Positions 31,806 to 38,661 of a stretch of 64,000 nt of DNA are shown here, piece by piece. Source of the DNA: Ruminiclostridium hungatei (GTDB lineage: Bacteria; Bacillota; Clostridia; Acetivibrionales; DSM-1351); contig NZ_MZGX01000001.1 of the NCBI RefSeq assembly GCF_002051585.1, positions 186,001 to 250,000 of the forward strand, written 5' to 3'. Position 1 is the first letter of the stretch. Every line of letters starts with the position of its first letter. The translations under genes and the position numbers were made by a program. Below the pieces are notes generated by a model. The model saw only the letters and a list, made by a program, of their open reading frames with translations. It was not told the origin of the DNA and searched no databases.

Positions 31806-31961
31806 TTACAATTTTTTCTCAATAACGCTAGATATTCCAGCCCAGGGTATAAAGAGTAGAATCAATAATGGATTATCATAGTGTGAACTAAGAAGTATAA
31901 ATATACCTAGTGCAAACATATCAATTCGCCCGAATATTCCTTTAAAAAGCCATTTAATCAT
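31806..31961 (-). CDS. Small membrane protein, 51 aa
   Basis: The ATG at 31961 has GGAGG 9 nt upstream. The protein MIKWLFKGIFGRIDMFALGI has hydrophobic stretches at about 15-26 and 31-41 (LLILLFIPWAG) and ends VIEKKL. Two short membrane segments are possible. It lies 17 nt after the nuclease stop. Function unknown. Confidence 0.5.
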   Translation of the reverse strand: MIKWLFKGIFGRIDMFALGIFILLSSHYDNPLLILLFIPWAGISSVIEKKL

Positions 31962-31977
31962 TACATTCAACCTCCAA

Positions 31978-32514
31978 TCATTTATGTAATAAAAAATTCC
32001 TGAGGTAGTAATAAAACGACAGATAAATAAACTGTCCAGAGCATTTTTTATCTTTCATAAAATAAAAGGGAATATCATATCGCTCGCTGAAACTATGCAA
32101 AGTAGCCAAAAATGACTCGGGCTTGTATTCAGTTCTGTAATTATGCTTAAGAATATCAGTGTATTCAGCATCTTCAATTAAAAGCAGCATTTTACCCTTC
32201 TTCCGAATGAATTCCGATTCAATCCGGAGCCGGTCATTCGTGAAGTTTCCCGAGAGCTCAACTAAATCACCTTTGCGCTCGATGCTGATTTTATCCGTAA
32301 AATACAAATCCCTGACTATTCCTAATTCAGGAGCAGCAGGGAGGAAGAAGCTGTAATCACCAGATTCGATTTTCTGAGTGACATATGGAATTTTCTTTTC
32401 AGTCAGCCATTTAGTAATATGGCCAAAAACAGTTTCTCTACTATCAATAATAATTGTCATGCTTTTAAGTAATAATTGTAATTCTTTATCACTATATCTA
32501 TAAAAGCTAACCAT
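31978..32514 (-). CDS. ERCC4-domain nuclease
   Basis: The start at 32514 (MVSFYRYSDKELQLLL) follows AGGTGGC; GTG at 32523 is an alternative. Residues 21-27 read IIIDSRE, and residues 79-91 read ERKGDLVELSGNF, the core GDx/ERKx3D pattern of XPF/ERCC4-type nucleases (Asp24, Glu79, Lys81, Asp83). DRLRIESEF follows. These enzymes cut branched or flap DNA; in phages they may resolve recombination or packaging intermediates. It overlaps the HNH gene by 8 nt, so the two nucleases are translated together. Confidence 0.85.
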   Translation of the reverse strand: MVSFYRYSDKELQLLLKSMTIIIDSRETVFGHITKWLTEKKIPYVTQKIESGDYSFFLPAAPELGIVRDLYFTDKISIERKGDLVELSGNFTNDRLRIESEFIRKKGKMLLLIEDAEYTDILKHNYRTEYKPESFLATLHSFSERYDIPFYFMKDKKCSGQFIYLSFYYYLRNFLLHK

Positions 32515-33136
32515 AGTTGCCACCTGCCTTATCAGTGAGTTGGTCAGTGTAAATCAGAATTTTTCCTTCTCGGTTTTTATCATAAAAATCTTGAAGTGGG
32601 TACCAAACAAAAAAATCTTCATCATCTTTTGAGGCATTACATCTTCTGCAAGCGCATACAATATTGGACTTTGTGTAGTTGCCACCTTTTACTAATGGTA
32701 TGAAATGGTCGTTTTCAAGCTTGACTTTTTCACCGCAATAAGCGCATAAATTATTGAAATATTTAAGACATTCTTTCCAATCGGTGCTAGTAAAATTATT
32801 TAATAGATTCTTTAGCCTTTCTCGCCTTTTTCTAACAGATTCAAGTCGCATCTGATGACCTTTTTCAGTCTTTTCCCATGCCTTAGAGGTTTCTTTATCT
32901 CTTTCTTTATTTTTTATTCTATAATCGCGGACATAGTTTTTGTTTTCTTTTGTCCATTTCCGTTTTCTTAGAATAAGTTTGTCGTGATGTTTCGCCATAT
33001 ACTGTTTATAATCATCACTGCAACATTGTTTACATCTGTACTGTAAACCATCTTTGTAGTTTTTGTTTTTCGAGAAATACTCAGAAGTTGCAGGCTTTAA
33101 CTGATTACATTTGTTGCATCTTTTTAGTTCTTCCAT
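32507..33136 (-). CDS. HNH endonuclease with N-terminal zinc ribbon
   Basis: This 209-aa protein begins MEELKRCNKCNQLKPATSEY with a second pair CKQC (residues about 35-38), forming a zinc ribbon. A long basic helical linker (about 50-125) follows, then an HNH domain: CAYCGEKVKLENDHFIPLVK and CACRRCNASK (about 131-170). The two HNH-zinc CxxC pairs are intact. HNH nucleases next to terminase are often required for cos or pac cleavage; a homing role is the alternative. RBS AAAGGGTG. Confidence 0.88.
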   Translation of the reverse strand: MEELKRCNKCNQLKPATSEYFSKNKNYKDGLQYRCKQCCSDDYKQYMAKHHDKLILRKRKWTKENKNYVRDYRIKNKERDKETSKAWEKTEKGHQMRLESVRKRRERLKNLLNNFTSTDWKECLKYFNNLCAYCGEKVKLENDHFIPLVKGGNYTKSNIVCACRRCNASKDDEDFFVWYPLQDFYDKNREGKILIYTDQLTDKAGGNYG

Positions 33137-33185
33137 GATTTTCGCACCCTTTCAGTATTCGCACCATATGTATAAAAAGACATAA

Positions 33186-33215
33186 GAAAAGCGAGGTAGG
33201 TGCGTATACCTCGCT
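33186..33215 (-). terminator. Intrinsic terminator in the late operon
   Basis: On the minus strand AGCGAGGTA (33215-33207) pairs with TACCTCGCT (33198-33190) and is followed by TTTCTTATG. A further small stem CAGCC/GGCTG precedes it. It separates the coiled-coil gene from the HNH gene. Confidence 0.75.
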
Positions 33216-33248
33216 ATCAGCCCGTCGGCTGTCTTCTGCCATATTTAA

Positions 33249-33797
33249 CTATTCATCATCTGAATTATCAATCTGTATTGCTCCCTGGACTGTCCCGGAG
33301 CTCTTGAACATGAAATTAATCTTCTGCTTTTTCTTGGTACCGAATTCGTCCGTAGAATTTCGGTTCATAAGATTTTTTAGAGTGCCAGTTAATCGTTCAG
33401 CAGCTTCAGCCATGAATTTCATGTCCATAGGAGTGTTTATGTTTTTTGATACACGGTCCAGGGTTTCTTTTGAAAGAACAGAATCAATTATCTTCTCAAC
33501 AGCTCCGACTGTTTTTCTGGCAGTATCGAGCTTCTTATTATCAACCTCTAGCTCAATCTGCTGCCGTTTGACTGCCAACTGCTGCTTATTTATCTGCGCC
33601 AGAGACTCTATATCGGTTATCATTTGGACTCTTTGTTCAGTTTCATCATTTACGGTTATAATAGGCGATTGCAGGAGGGGATTAACCGGTAGAAGTTCGT
33701 TTTCCAGAGGGCTAGGTTCGAAGATGTCTACTTCTACAGGGTCTGATTTCTGTTTTGCAGGTGTTTTTTTAGTTTTATGAGATTGTTTAGCCGACAC
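33249..33797 (-). CDS. Coiled-coil phage protein, possible terminase small subunit-like
   Basis: This 182-aa protein starts with GTG (33797) behind AGGTGAT. The N-terminal 45 residues are basic and Pro-rich (SAKQSHKTKKTPAKQKSDPV). Residues about 60-110 form a coiled coil (NKQQLAVKRQQIELEVDNKK), and the C-terminus is charged. No HTH is clear, so a TerS role is only suggested by its place before HNH and TerL. It is flanked by terminators on both sides. Confidence 0.6.
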   Translation of the reverse strand: MSAKQSHKTKKTPAKQKSDPVEVDIFEPSPLENELLPVNPLLQSPIITVNDETEQRVQMITDIESLAQINKQQLAVKRQQIELEVDNKKLDTARKTVGAVEKIIDSVLSKETLDRVSKNINTPMDMKFMAEAAERLTGTLKNLMNRNSTDEFGTKKKQKINFMFKSSGTVQGAIQIDNSDDE

Positions 33798-33824
33798 GAT
33801 ATCACCTGCTTTCGGGGGAAAGAA

Positions 33825-33850
33825 AAAGCACCCTTGATTTTAAGGTGCTC
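33825..33850 (-). terminator. Intrinsic terminator in the late operon
   Basis: On the minus strand AGCACCTT and AAGGGTGCT form a stem followed by TTTTTC. It lies between the 93-aa gene and the coiled-coil gene. Confidence 0.7.
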
Positions 33851-33873
33851 AAATCACATGCTATATCTTTTGA

Positions 33874-34155
33874 TTAGGTTTCTTTCAGGTATGTATCTCT
33901 CAGGTTAGCGAGTAAAACATTACCTCTGGCTATTTCGCCGTTATAATTATAAACAATAAAATCATATCCAGGGTATTGTTTTTTTAGTTTTTCCTTTAAA
34001 AATGACACATTAGCAGAGTTCATTGTTGCATATTTTGCGTTATAGTTATATGGCAAATCAACTTCACTTCTTACGTTCTTCCCATTTTTAACAAAGTCTA
34101 CTCGGACACCTTCAATTTCAAAAATAGTTTTCTCAACATAGGCAACTGTTGGCAT
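33874..34155 (-). CDS. Hypothetical phage protein, 93 aa
   Basis: AAGGAGGTGC precedes the ATG. The protein MPTVAYVEKTIFEIEGVRVD has a basic middle (KNGKNVRSEVDLPYNYNAKY) and LKEKLKKQYPGYDFIVYNYN. Mixed alpha/beta, soluble. No family is recognised. Confidence 0.65.
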   Translation of the reverse strand: MPTVAYVEKTIFEIEGVRVDFVKNGKNVRSEVDLPYNYNAKYATMNSANVSFLKEKLKKQYPGYDFIVYNYNGEIARGNVLLANLRDTYLKET

Positions 34156-34219
34156 ATTAGCACCTCCTTTTTATGTTAAATTATACATAAAGAAGTGTAA
34201 TGCTTCAAGTTATTACAAT

Positions 34220-34648
34220 TTATTTTAAATTTGGGCGTCTATCTATAAATTCCTGATAAGCGATAAAACGAGCCTGCCTATATGAAATCTTCATGTGTGG
34301 AGCTGCCTTGTTCGCATTATCTACCACACGCTTAAATTCTGTTGCTAATTCTTTTGGTATCCAATCATTCCAGTTTTCACAATTCTCAGGCTTTGTCTTT
34401 GGCCTGCCAGAGCTCACCTTTGGAACTCTCCCGGTCCGCTGCCATTTATCAAAGTGACTTTTCTTTATAGCCCATGTCTTGCGGCCTTCTTCTTCAAAAC
34501 AGACAAAGAGGTGGGCAATAGGGGCAAGTTCACTTACACCAGAGGGATTGCTTTTATCAAATTTGGCAACGGTTGCTTTTGGGATACCTAACATGCGAGC
34601 GACACCAAATAAACTGTAAAAGGATTCTGGCGCTTTAAGCATGGCCAT
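34220..34648 (-). CDS. HTH-containing phage protein, 142 aa
   Basis: I place the start at 34648 (MAMLKAPESFYSLFGVARML), overlapping the previous 50-aa gene by 14 nt; the long upstream frame is a shadow of that gene. Residues about 10-35 (LFGVARMLGIPKATVAKFD) look like an HTH, and a basic SSGRPKTKPEN segment follows. A DNA-packaging or regulatory role is possible but unproven. Confidence 0.6.
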   Translation of the reverse strand: MAMLKAPESFYSLFGVARMLGIPKATVAKFDKSNPSGVSELAPIAHLFVCFEEEGRKTWAIKKSHFDKWQRTGRVPKVSSGRPKTKPENCENWNDWIPKELATEFKRVVDNANKAAPHMKISYRQARFIAYQEFIDRRPNLK

Positions 34649-34787
34649 CACCACCAGTGGCAGCTTTTTGAGCTTTCCTGAATTGATATATTTTACGTCT
34701 GATTGCACGTCGGCGCTCTTTAAAAGCTTCGCATTGCTTTCTCTGTCTGTATTTATCGCAACCAATACAATTTTTTTGACACTCCAT
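34635..34787 (-). CDS. Cys-rich basic small protein, 50 aa
   Basis: GGAGGTGG lies 7 nt upstream of the ATG at 34787. The protein MECQKNCIGCDKYRQRKQCE has four cysteines (3, 7, 10, 19), then a very basic helix (KERRRAIRRKIYQF). It looks like a zinc-stabilised nucleic-acid-binding peptide. Its leader is the tRNA-like element, 23 nt upstream of the start, so it may be under RNA-level control. Confidence 0.6.
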   Translation of the reverse strand: MECQKNCIGCDKYRQRKQCEAFKERRRAIRRKIYQFRKAQKAATGGDGHA

Positions 34788-34809
34788 AAAACCACCTCCA
34801 GGGAACTAA

Positions 34810-34924
34810 ATATGCGGGCAGGGATTTACACCCTGCATGTGATGCTTCCGTTAAGTCTATGCACCACTTAATTTGATGTGTTACCACCAAAAGCCATGCG
34901 TCTACCTATTCCGCCACCGCATAT
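34810..34924 (-). ncRNA. tRNA-Leu-like structured element in a leader region
   Basis: On the minus strand ATATGCGG (34924-34917) and CCGCATAT (34817-34810) form an 8-bp acceptor-like stem. GCG-GAATAGGTAGA-CGC (34914-34898) is a Leu-type D arm with the GG pair in the loop. GCAGGG-TGTAAAT-CCCTGC (34836-34818) is a T-arm-like hairpin abutting the acceptor. The anticodon arm is replaced by two 7-bp hairpins: TTTGGTG/CATCAAA (34891-34872) and GTGGTGC/GCATCAC (34867-34839). There is no CCA and the T loop deviates, so an ordinary tRNA is unlikely. It may be a decayed phage tRNA-Leu or a tRNA mimic controlling the next gene. Confidence 0.5.
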
Positions 34925-35004
34925 TCAACCATTTCTTTCAGGCTGCCATCTTGAGCAAAACTGCCCCAGGACAACCACCGCGCCTTTCAAGCCGGGAGCT
35001 ACTT

Positions 35005-35055
35005 AGGCATCACTCAAGCTAAAGGCTGCTTATGCCTGATGTACTCACAACAGGC
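35005..35055 (-). promoter_or_regulatory. Two mutually exclusive hairpins in the 34.8-35.1 kb leader
   Basis: The gene-free stretch 34788-35114 is transcribed, if at all, with the minus genes. Reading the minus strand, GCCTG (35055-35051) can pair with CAGGC (35038-35034), or AGGCAT (35037-35032) can pair with ATGCCT (35010-35005) enclosing AAGC/GCTT. The two stems share AGGC, so only one can form at a time. This is the layout of an attenuator or riboswitch. No known riboswitch consensus was recognised. Confidence 0.4.
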
Positions 35056-35114
35056 TTCTGACATCTTATATCCATTCATCATTATTTATGCTAAGGCTCT
35101 GTGGCCGATTAGCT

Positions 35115-35660
35115 TTATTTTATAACTTGAAATTTTGGTCGAAGTTCGATTGCCTCTTCCAGAAATTTGTCAATTACCCATTTTGGCAGGACCTTTTTAA
35201 ATTCTTCCTGGAAGAACAGGAAAACATTTAATGTCAGTCGCTTTTCCTTGAAGCCATACAATGGATTGAATACAAAGTAAACAAGGCCGTCAAAGGAGAT
35301 TTCTGTTATAACGCTGGCCCGTTTCATTTTTTTTATTAAGGCCTTGCATTGTCGATCACTCATATCAAGAACTTTACTCATTTCAATAGTGGTAATTGGT
35401 TTAATAGTATTGCCACTCCTATAAACGAGAAATTGATTGTCTTTTAAAATATAATGCTTTAACTCATGAATCCGACCTTTTTCTGCCCAAGTAAATTCCT
35501 CAGGGAGTGGAACCTCTAAAAAGGTCTTTACATTTGCCTTGCGGCTCCAGAATAAATAACCCTCATCATCAAATTGTAAGTCCACCCATTGAACTTTTTC
35601 GCTGAATTCGCCAGTTGATTGGTTAGTATACCGTGTAATTTTCTTTGCTTTTTGTTCCAT
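35115..35660 (-). CDS. Winged-helix DNA-binding protein, RepL/plasmid-initiator-like
   Basis: The start at 35660 (MEQKAKKITRYTNQSTG) follows GTAGGTG. Residues about 80-140 form a winged helix (ITTIEMSKVLDMSDRQCKAL, then IKKMKRASVITEISFDGLVY), followed by FNPLYGFKEKRLTLNVFLFF. The FVNP...GKR pattern resembles Firmicute plasmid replication initiators (RepL-like) and phage regulators. It lies just beside a DnaA box region (36.25 kb). Replication initiation or late-gene regulation are both possible. Confidence 0.65.
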   Translation of the reverse strand: MEQKAKKITRYTNQSTGEFSEKVQWVDLQFDDEGYLFWSRKANVKTFLEVPLPEEFTWAEKGRIHELKHYILKDNQFLVYRSGNTIKPITTIEMSKVLDMSDRQCKALIKKMKRASVITEISFDGLVYFVFNPLYGFKEKRLTLNVFLFFQEEFKKVLPKWVIDKFLEEAIELRPKFQVIK

Positions 35661-36249
35661 ATTCATCACCTACAATTTTTTTGTCAAAAACAGGTCATTT
35701 TTAACACTTTTTTTGTAAAACGAAAAAGTCCGATAACCATTGATAAACAATAGATACAAGACTTTTATGGGGGCAATTTTGATACGAGATATTATATAGC
35801 ATTATATATACATGTCGCATCAAAACGAAAATAGTAAAGGCACCAGCTCTTAACCAGTGCCTATCAATTCCTACTTGCTCCGCTAGTATAAATTATAGCA
35901 CAGTACTTGTACTTTGTGTGACTCATATTTGTAGCAATATTGACTCATGGGAGTATCACGGTTGTATCATATTTGTATCATTTTTATTTTCCGATAAGTT
36001 TTTGAATAAAACTTGGTGAAAATACAAGTCTTTTTCTGACCTTTTTACTGCGTTTCAGGGTGAAAATGCCATCGACTTATTAATAAATACCAAACTGGAG
36101 GGGAAGGCGCACGGAATGCTGGGTTGACCGGCTTATAGGAAGGGGATATTTTTACGAGAGGTAACTCTCCCGCCCAAGCCCCGACAGCCCCCCAGGGGTC
36201 CCCAAATCCTGCAAAAACAGGCCGAAAGCATGTGCAAAACTGGCAAAAG

Positions 36250-36258
36250 TTATCCACA
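36250..36258 (+). promoter_or_regulatory. Perfect DnaA box
   Basis: TTATCCACA matches the DnaA consensus exactly. It is flanked by CCACATA...TGTTGTGG symmetry. One perfect 9-mer alone is weak evidence for an origin, but it lies in a gene-free region next to a RepL-like gene. Confidence 0.5.
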
Positions 36259-36319
36259 TACCACTATATGTTGTGGTTGGCTATCAATCAGGGCTGTGAG
36301 GGTACATAAAATACAAATA

Positions 36320-36349
36320 CAGTACCGAAAATATACAAAAACGGTACTG
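36320..36349. repeat. Inverted repeat CAGTACCG...CGGTACTG
   Basis: Perfect 8-bp arms (36320-36327 and 36342-36349) are separated by 14 bp of A-rich sequence. There is no T tract, so a protein-binding operator is more likely than a terminator. Confidence 0.6.
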
Positions 36350-36356
36350 TGTATGC

Positions 36357-36435
36357 AAATGAGAATGATTATCATTTAAGGGAGAAATGGGAGGGTATGG
36401 GCTGGTGTGAATATAAATGAGAATCATTATCATTT
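36357..36435. promoter_or_regulatory. Two Fur-like 7-1-7 palindromes
   Basis: AAATGAGAATGATTATCATTT (36357-36377) and a second copy differing only in the central base (36415-36435) contain TGAGAATnATTATCA, 14 of 15 positions matching the Firmicute Fur box TGATAATnATTATCA. They are 58 bp apart, with no obvious gene under their control. Confidence 0.55.
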
Positions 36436-36892
36436 AGAAAGGGTTTATTCCGGGGCTCGGATACTGCCTGTCAAGTACTTTTACTTTACACAATAACAAT
36501 ACACTTGCACCCTGAACCCCAGCAGTACAAGGCACTACACAGGCTTGTCAAGTAAAACACCTTTACACACATCCCGTTATGGCCTAAAGCATACTGTTAG
36601 CACGACACATAAGGCACAGGTAAACACCTTGAAACCATTGGAAACAGCGGTGTTTGAATGTATTGTAAACCAAAACATAATATTAAGTTGACAATGAAAA
36701 AATCAGTAAAAATGATTTTAATTGAAAAGGCTGCTGCCGGCAGCATGATTAAGTAAGAAACATTAATCCAGATCCGATAACCTAACCGCAATCATGTGCC
36801 AGCCGGACAAGGAACGAAAAGCGTGGAGGAGGGGGAGGAAAACCCCCTGAGAATCCTTTGTAATGAATTGCCTGATATATATAACAGTGATA

Positions 36893-36931
36893 TTGATAAT
36901 ATGTTGTAAAGGGTATACAATAGGTATACAA
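36893..36931 (+). promoter_or_regulatory. Promoter with tandem GGTATACAA operators upstream of the RHH gene
   Basis: TTGATA (36893-36898), 17 bp and TACAAT (36916-36921) form the promoter. GGTATACAA occurs at 36912-36920 and again at 36923-36931, 11 bp apart and overlapping the -10, as expected for a helix-phased autorepressor site. Confidence 0.6.
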
Positions 36932-36951
36932 AAGAACAAGGGGTGATTGTA

Positions 36952-37158
36952 TTGACTAAAGCAAATAGAGAGAACCAGACACCTTTTAGGTTTGCACCAA
37001 TAGTTAAGGAAAGACTGAAGAAGATAGCACATTACCAAGGTGTTGACATGGTTGTGGTTGTCTCCATGTTGATAAACAAAGAGTATACGGATAACCGGGA
37101 GCAAATAGAAGAATACTTGAAGGATTATCCAATTGATACGGAAAACGCAGATAAATAG
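36952..37158 (+). CDS. Ribbon-helix-helix-type regulator, 68 aa
   Basis: I take the TTG at 36952, since AAGGGGTGA lies 6 nt upstream; a GTG at 36943 overlaps that site. The protein MTKANRENQTPFRFAPIVKE continues LKKIAHYQGVDMVVVVSMLI. This is the beta-strand plus two-helix pattern of small RHH repressors (TPFRF as DNA-contacting ribbon). A charged tail follows. It heads the plus-strand array of small genes and probably represses its own and the next promoter through GGTATACAA. Confidence 0.7.
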   Translation: MTKANRENQTPFRFAPIVKERLKKIAHYQGVDMVVVVSMLINKEYTDNREQIEEYLKDYPIDTENADK

Positions 37159-37201
37159 AGAAATATTAAGTATCTAATAGATATATAATAGATGTACAGT
37201 A

Positions 37202-37247
37202 TAATACCGAATTTCTGAGGAATTTACAGATTTTCGGTATTATTTTT
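37202..37247 (+). terminator. Terminator after the RHH gene
   Basis: TAATACCGAA (37202-37211) and TTCGGTATTA (37233-37242) pair perfectly over 10 bp and are followed by TTTTTG. Confidence 0.75.
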
Positions 37248-37250
37248 GAT

Positions 37251-37279
37251 TTGAATTGTATACCCATTGGATATATAAT
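37251..37279 (+). promoter_or_regulatory. Promoter with inverted RHH operator
   Basis: TTGAAT (37251-37256), 17 bp and TATAAT (37274-37279). TTGTATACC (37256-37264), the reverse complement of GGTATACAA, lies in the spacer, so the RHH protein likely controls this promoter too. GATATATAATAGAT around the -10 is repeated at 37180. Confidence 0.6.
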
Positions 37280-37313
37280 AGATATATAAACAAACGAACC
37301 GGAGGGCATGAAC

Positions 37314-37505
37314 ATGAAAGGACATTATGCAATCGAAATAATAGGCTGCCGGAAACAAAGGTTTGTTATCAAAAAAGTAGCTGTAACCGGTTTAATCCTT
37401 CCGGTAAACGGGAAAGCATACCGAACATTAGAAAAGGCTCAGACCGCAGCTGCTGATCTGGGATTGATAATAGAAAAAGTTGGAGATTGCTACGAGATTC
37501 TATGA
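37314..37505 (+). CDS. Hypothetical small protein, 63 aa
   Basis: The ATG at 37314 is 8 nt from GGAGGG, better than the ATG at 37308. The protein MKGHYAIEIIGCRKQRFVIK continues VNGKAYRTLEKAQTAAADLG and ends in CYEIL. It is mixed alpha/beta. No family known. First gene of the small-gene array. Confidence 0.65.
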   Translation: MKGHYAIEIIGCRKQRFVIKKVAVTGLILPVNGKAYRTLEKAQTAAADLGLIIEKVGDCYEIL

Positions 37506-37518
37506 GGAGGGCGCGGAA

Positions 37519-37752
37519 ATGAAAAATAATTACACATTGCTGGGAATAGGCGCTAAAAGCGAAAAGCCAAATATATTATCACACGGATGTATGCATAAAA
37601 GCGTAGGGGTAAAGATCGAGGAAACTCGCCAGGAAGGTACACCCCTGATATACAACATTTGCATGACCGTCTGGATAGATGAAAACGGAGAGTATATTGA
37701 TTTTACGAATACCAGATTTAAGGAATCATATGGGAAGGTGTATTTAAATTAA
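37519..37752 (+). CDS. Hypothetical small protein, 77 aa
   Basis: GAGGAGGG precedes the ATG at 37519. The protein MKNNYTLLGIGAKSEKPNIL has a central HGCMHKSVGVKIEETRQEG and WIDENGEYIDFT strands. Soluble, unknown. An upstream in-frame extension overlaps the previous gene and was rejected. Confidence 0.65.
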   Translation: MKNNYTLLGIGAKSEKPNILSHGCMHKSVGVKIEETRQEGTPLIYNICMTVWIDENGEYIDFTNTRFKESYGKVYLN

Positions 37753-37845
37753 ACAGCTTTAGGCTGGATATTGCTGTGGCAAAGGCAAATACCCCGTGAA
37801 CATATTTGAATTTATCTTAATCAGAATCAGAAGGAGGATTGAAAG

Positions 37846-38028
37846 ATGAAAAATAGACTTTTGAAATTAGCTGCAGTTTTAATATTAATGGTGGCTACAG
37901 CGGTAATCACCTGGCACATAACAATTCTTACGCTGAAAATAGAGGTCAACGAGGACACCGCATATATTACCAGCTTCGGTCAGACAGATGAATTTGATTA
38001 TATGCCGTTGTGGCACACCGGGGACTAA
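37846..38028 (+). CDS. Small single-pass membrane protein, 60 aa
   Basis: AAGGAGG precedes MKNRLLKLAAVLILMVATAV, whose residues 6-30 form one membrane helix or signal anchor. An acidic exterior tail (VNEDTAYITSFGQTDEFDYM) follows. Function unknown. Confidence 0.65.
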   Translation: MKNRLLKLAAVLILMVATAVITWHITILTLKIEVNEDTAYITSFGQTDEFDYMPLWHTGD

Positions 38029-38108
38029 AACCTCCGGCCGTCTGCGGGTACCGCACTGATGATGGTCTCTGAAATGAGGCCGAAACGGAAAGTGTAAAGG
38101 AGGTTCAT

Positions 38109-38555
38109 ATGATGAAAAAATCTTATTTTAATTGTGACAGAGGATTTGCCGAAATGCTGCAATATAACCACAAGACCTTGGCGGACGAAGTCGTTGATAT
38201 TTTAAAATCTGAATTCTTGAGGCTGGGCGTCCTGCCAGAAGACCGCAATGAATACACAGAGAACTGCATCAAGAGCATAAAAGAAGCAATCCAGTACTGG
38301 AACATAGGAACCGAAGCCATTGAACACATGAACGAGGCCATAGAAAGCCTTGAAGCATACCTGGAAGAAACAGAGGCCGCTAAATCATGTGAAGAGTTAA
38401 AAAATGCATTGCTCCACTTAAAAGATGCTTTTATTGGTGTCTTGCAGGCCAGTGATTACGAAACAGAGTTTGACGGCCTTAAATACCCGTTTGACTGCAA
38501 TTTTAAAGAGATGGTAAACAAAGTCATCGACTGGGTTGACTTTGAGATAATATAG
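38109..38555 (+). CDS. Hypothetical helical protein, 148 aa
   Basis: AAAGGAGG precedes the ATG. The protein is acidic and helical (ADEVVDILKSEFLRLGVLPE, HMNEAIESLEAYLEETEAAK). No membrane segment or catalytic motif is visible. A 10-bp inverted repeat TAGCAGCCTG/CAGGCTGCTA (38553-38589) follows its stop. Confidence 0.65.
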   Translation: MMKKSYFNCDRGFAEMLQYNHKTLADEVVDILKSEFLRLGVLPEDRNEYTENCIKSIKEAIQYWNIGTEAIEHMNEAIESLEAYLEETEAAKSCEELKNALLHLKDAFIGVLQASDYETEFDGLKYPFDCNFKEMVNKVIDWVDFEII

Positions 38556-38661
38556 CAGCCTGGCACCGACCAAAGTACACAGGCTGCTACGAATACACAA
38601 CCAACAACGGGCCGTGTGACTATATTTTAGCACGGCTCCCCACGAAAGGGGAAGAAATATT

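Larger units (their letters stand above)
35661..36951. other. Gene-free 1.3-kb region with origin- and operator-like signals
   Basis: No ORF here has both a ribosome site and coding character. On the minus strand AGGCAC/GTGCCT (35839-35864) makes a terminator-like stem. A C-rich block lies at 36165-36220, then a DnaA box, an inverted repeat and two Fur-like palindromes (listed separately). 36470-36600 carries two loosely similar GTCAAGTA...TTTACAC stretches. The RHH promoter ends the region. It looks like the control or replication region between early and late genes. Confidence 0.55.

Noticed and set aside
34649-34795. 49-codon upstream extension of the HTH gene.
   Set aside because: It overlaps the 50-aa Cys-rich gene in another frame; that gene has a perfect GGAGGTGG site and the extension has none.
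36045-36257. 70-aa minus-strand ORF in the gene-free region.
   Set aside because: Pro/Trp-rich composition, no ribosome binding site and C-rich DNA suggest a chance frame.
36597-36791. 64-aa minus ORF and a 20-aa plus ORF (36694) in the region before the RHH gene.
   Set aside because: Neither has a Shine-Dalgarno site; the composition looks like AT-rich noise.
38553-38589. 10-bp inverted repeat TAGCAGCCTG/CAGGCTGCTA as a terminator.
   Set aside because: No T tract follows on either strand; listed only as part of the junction hairpins.
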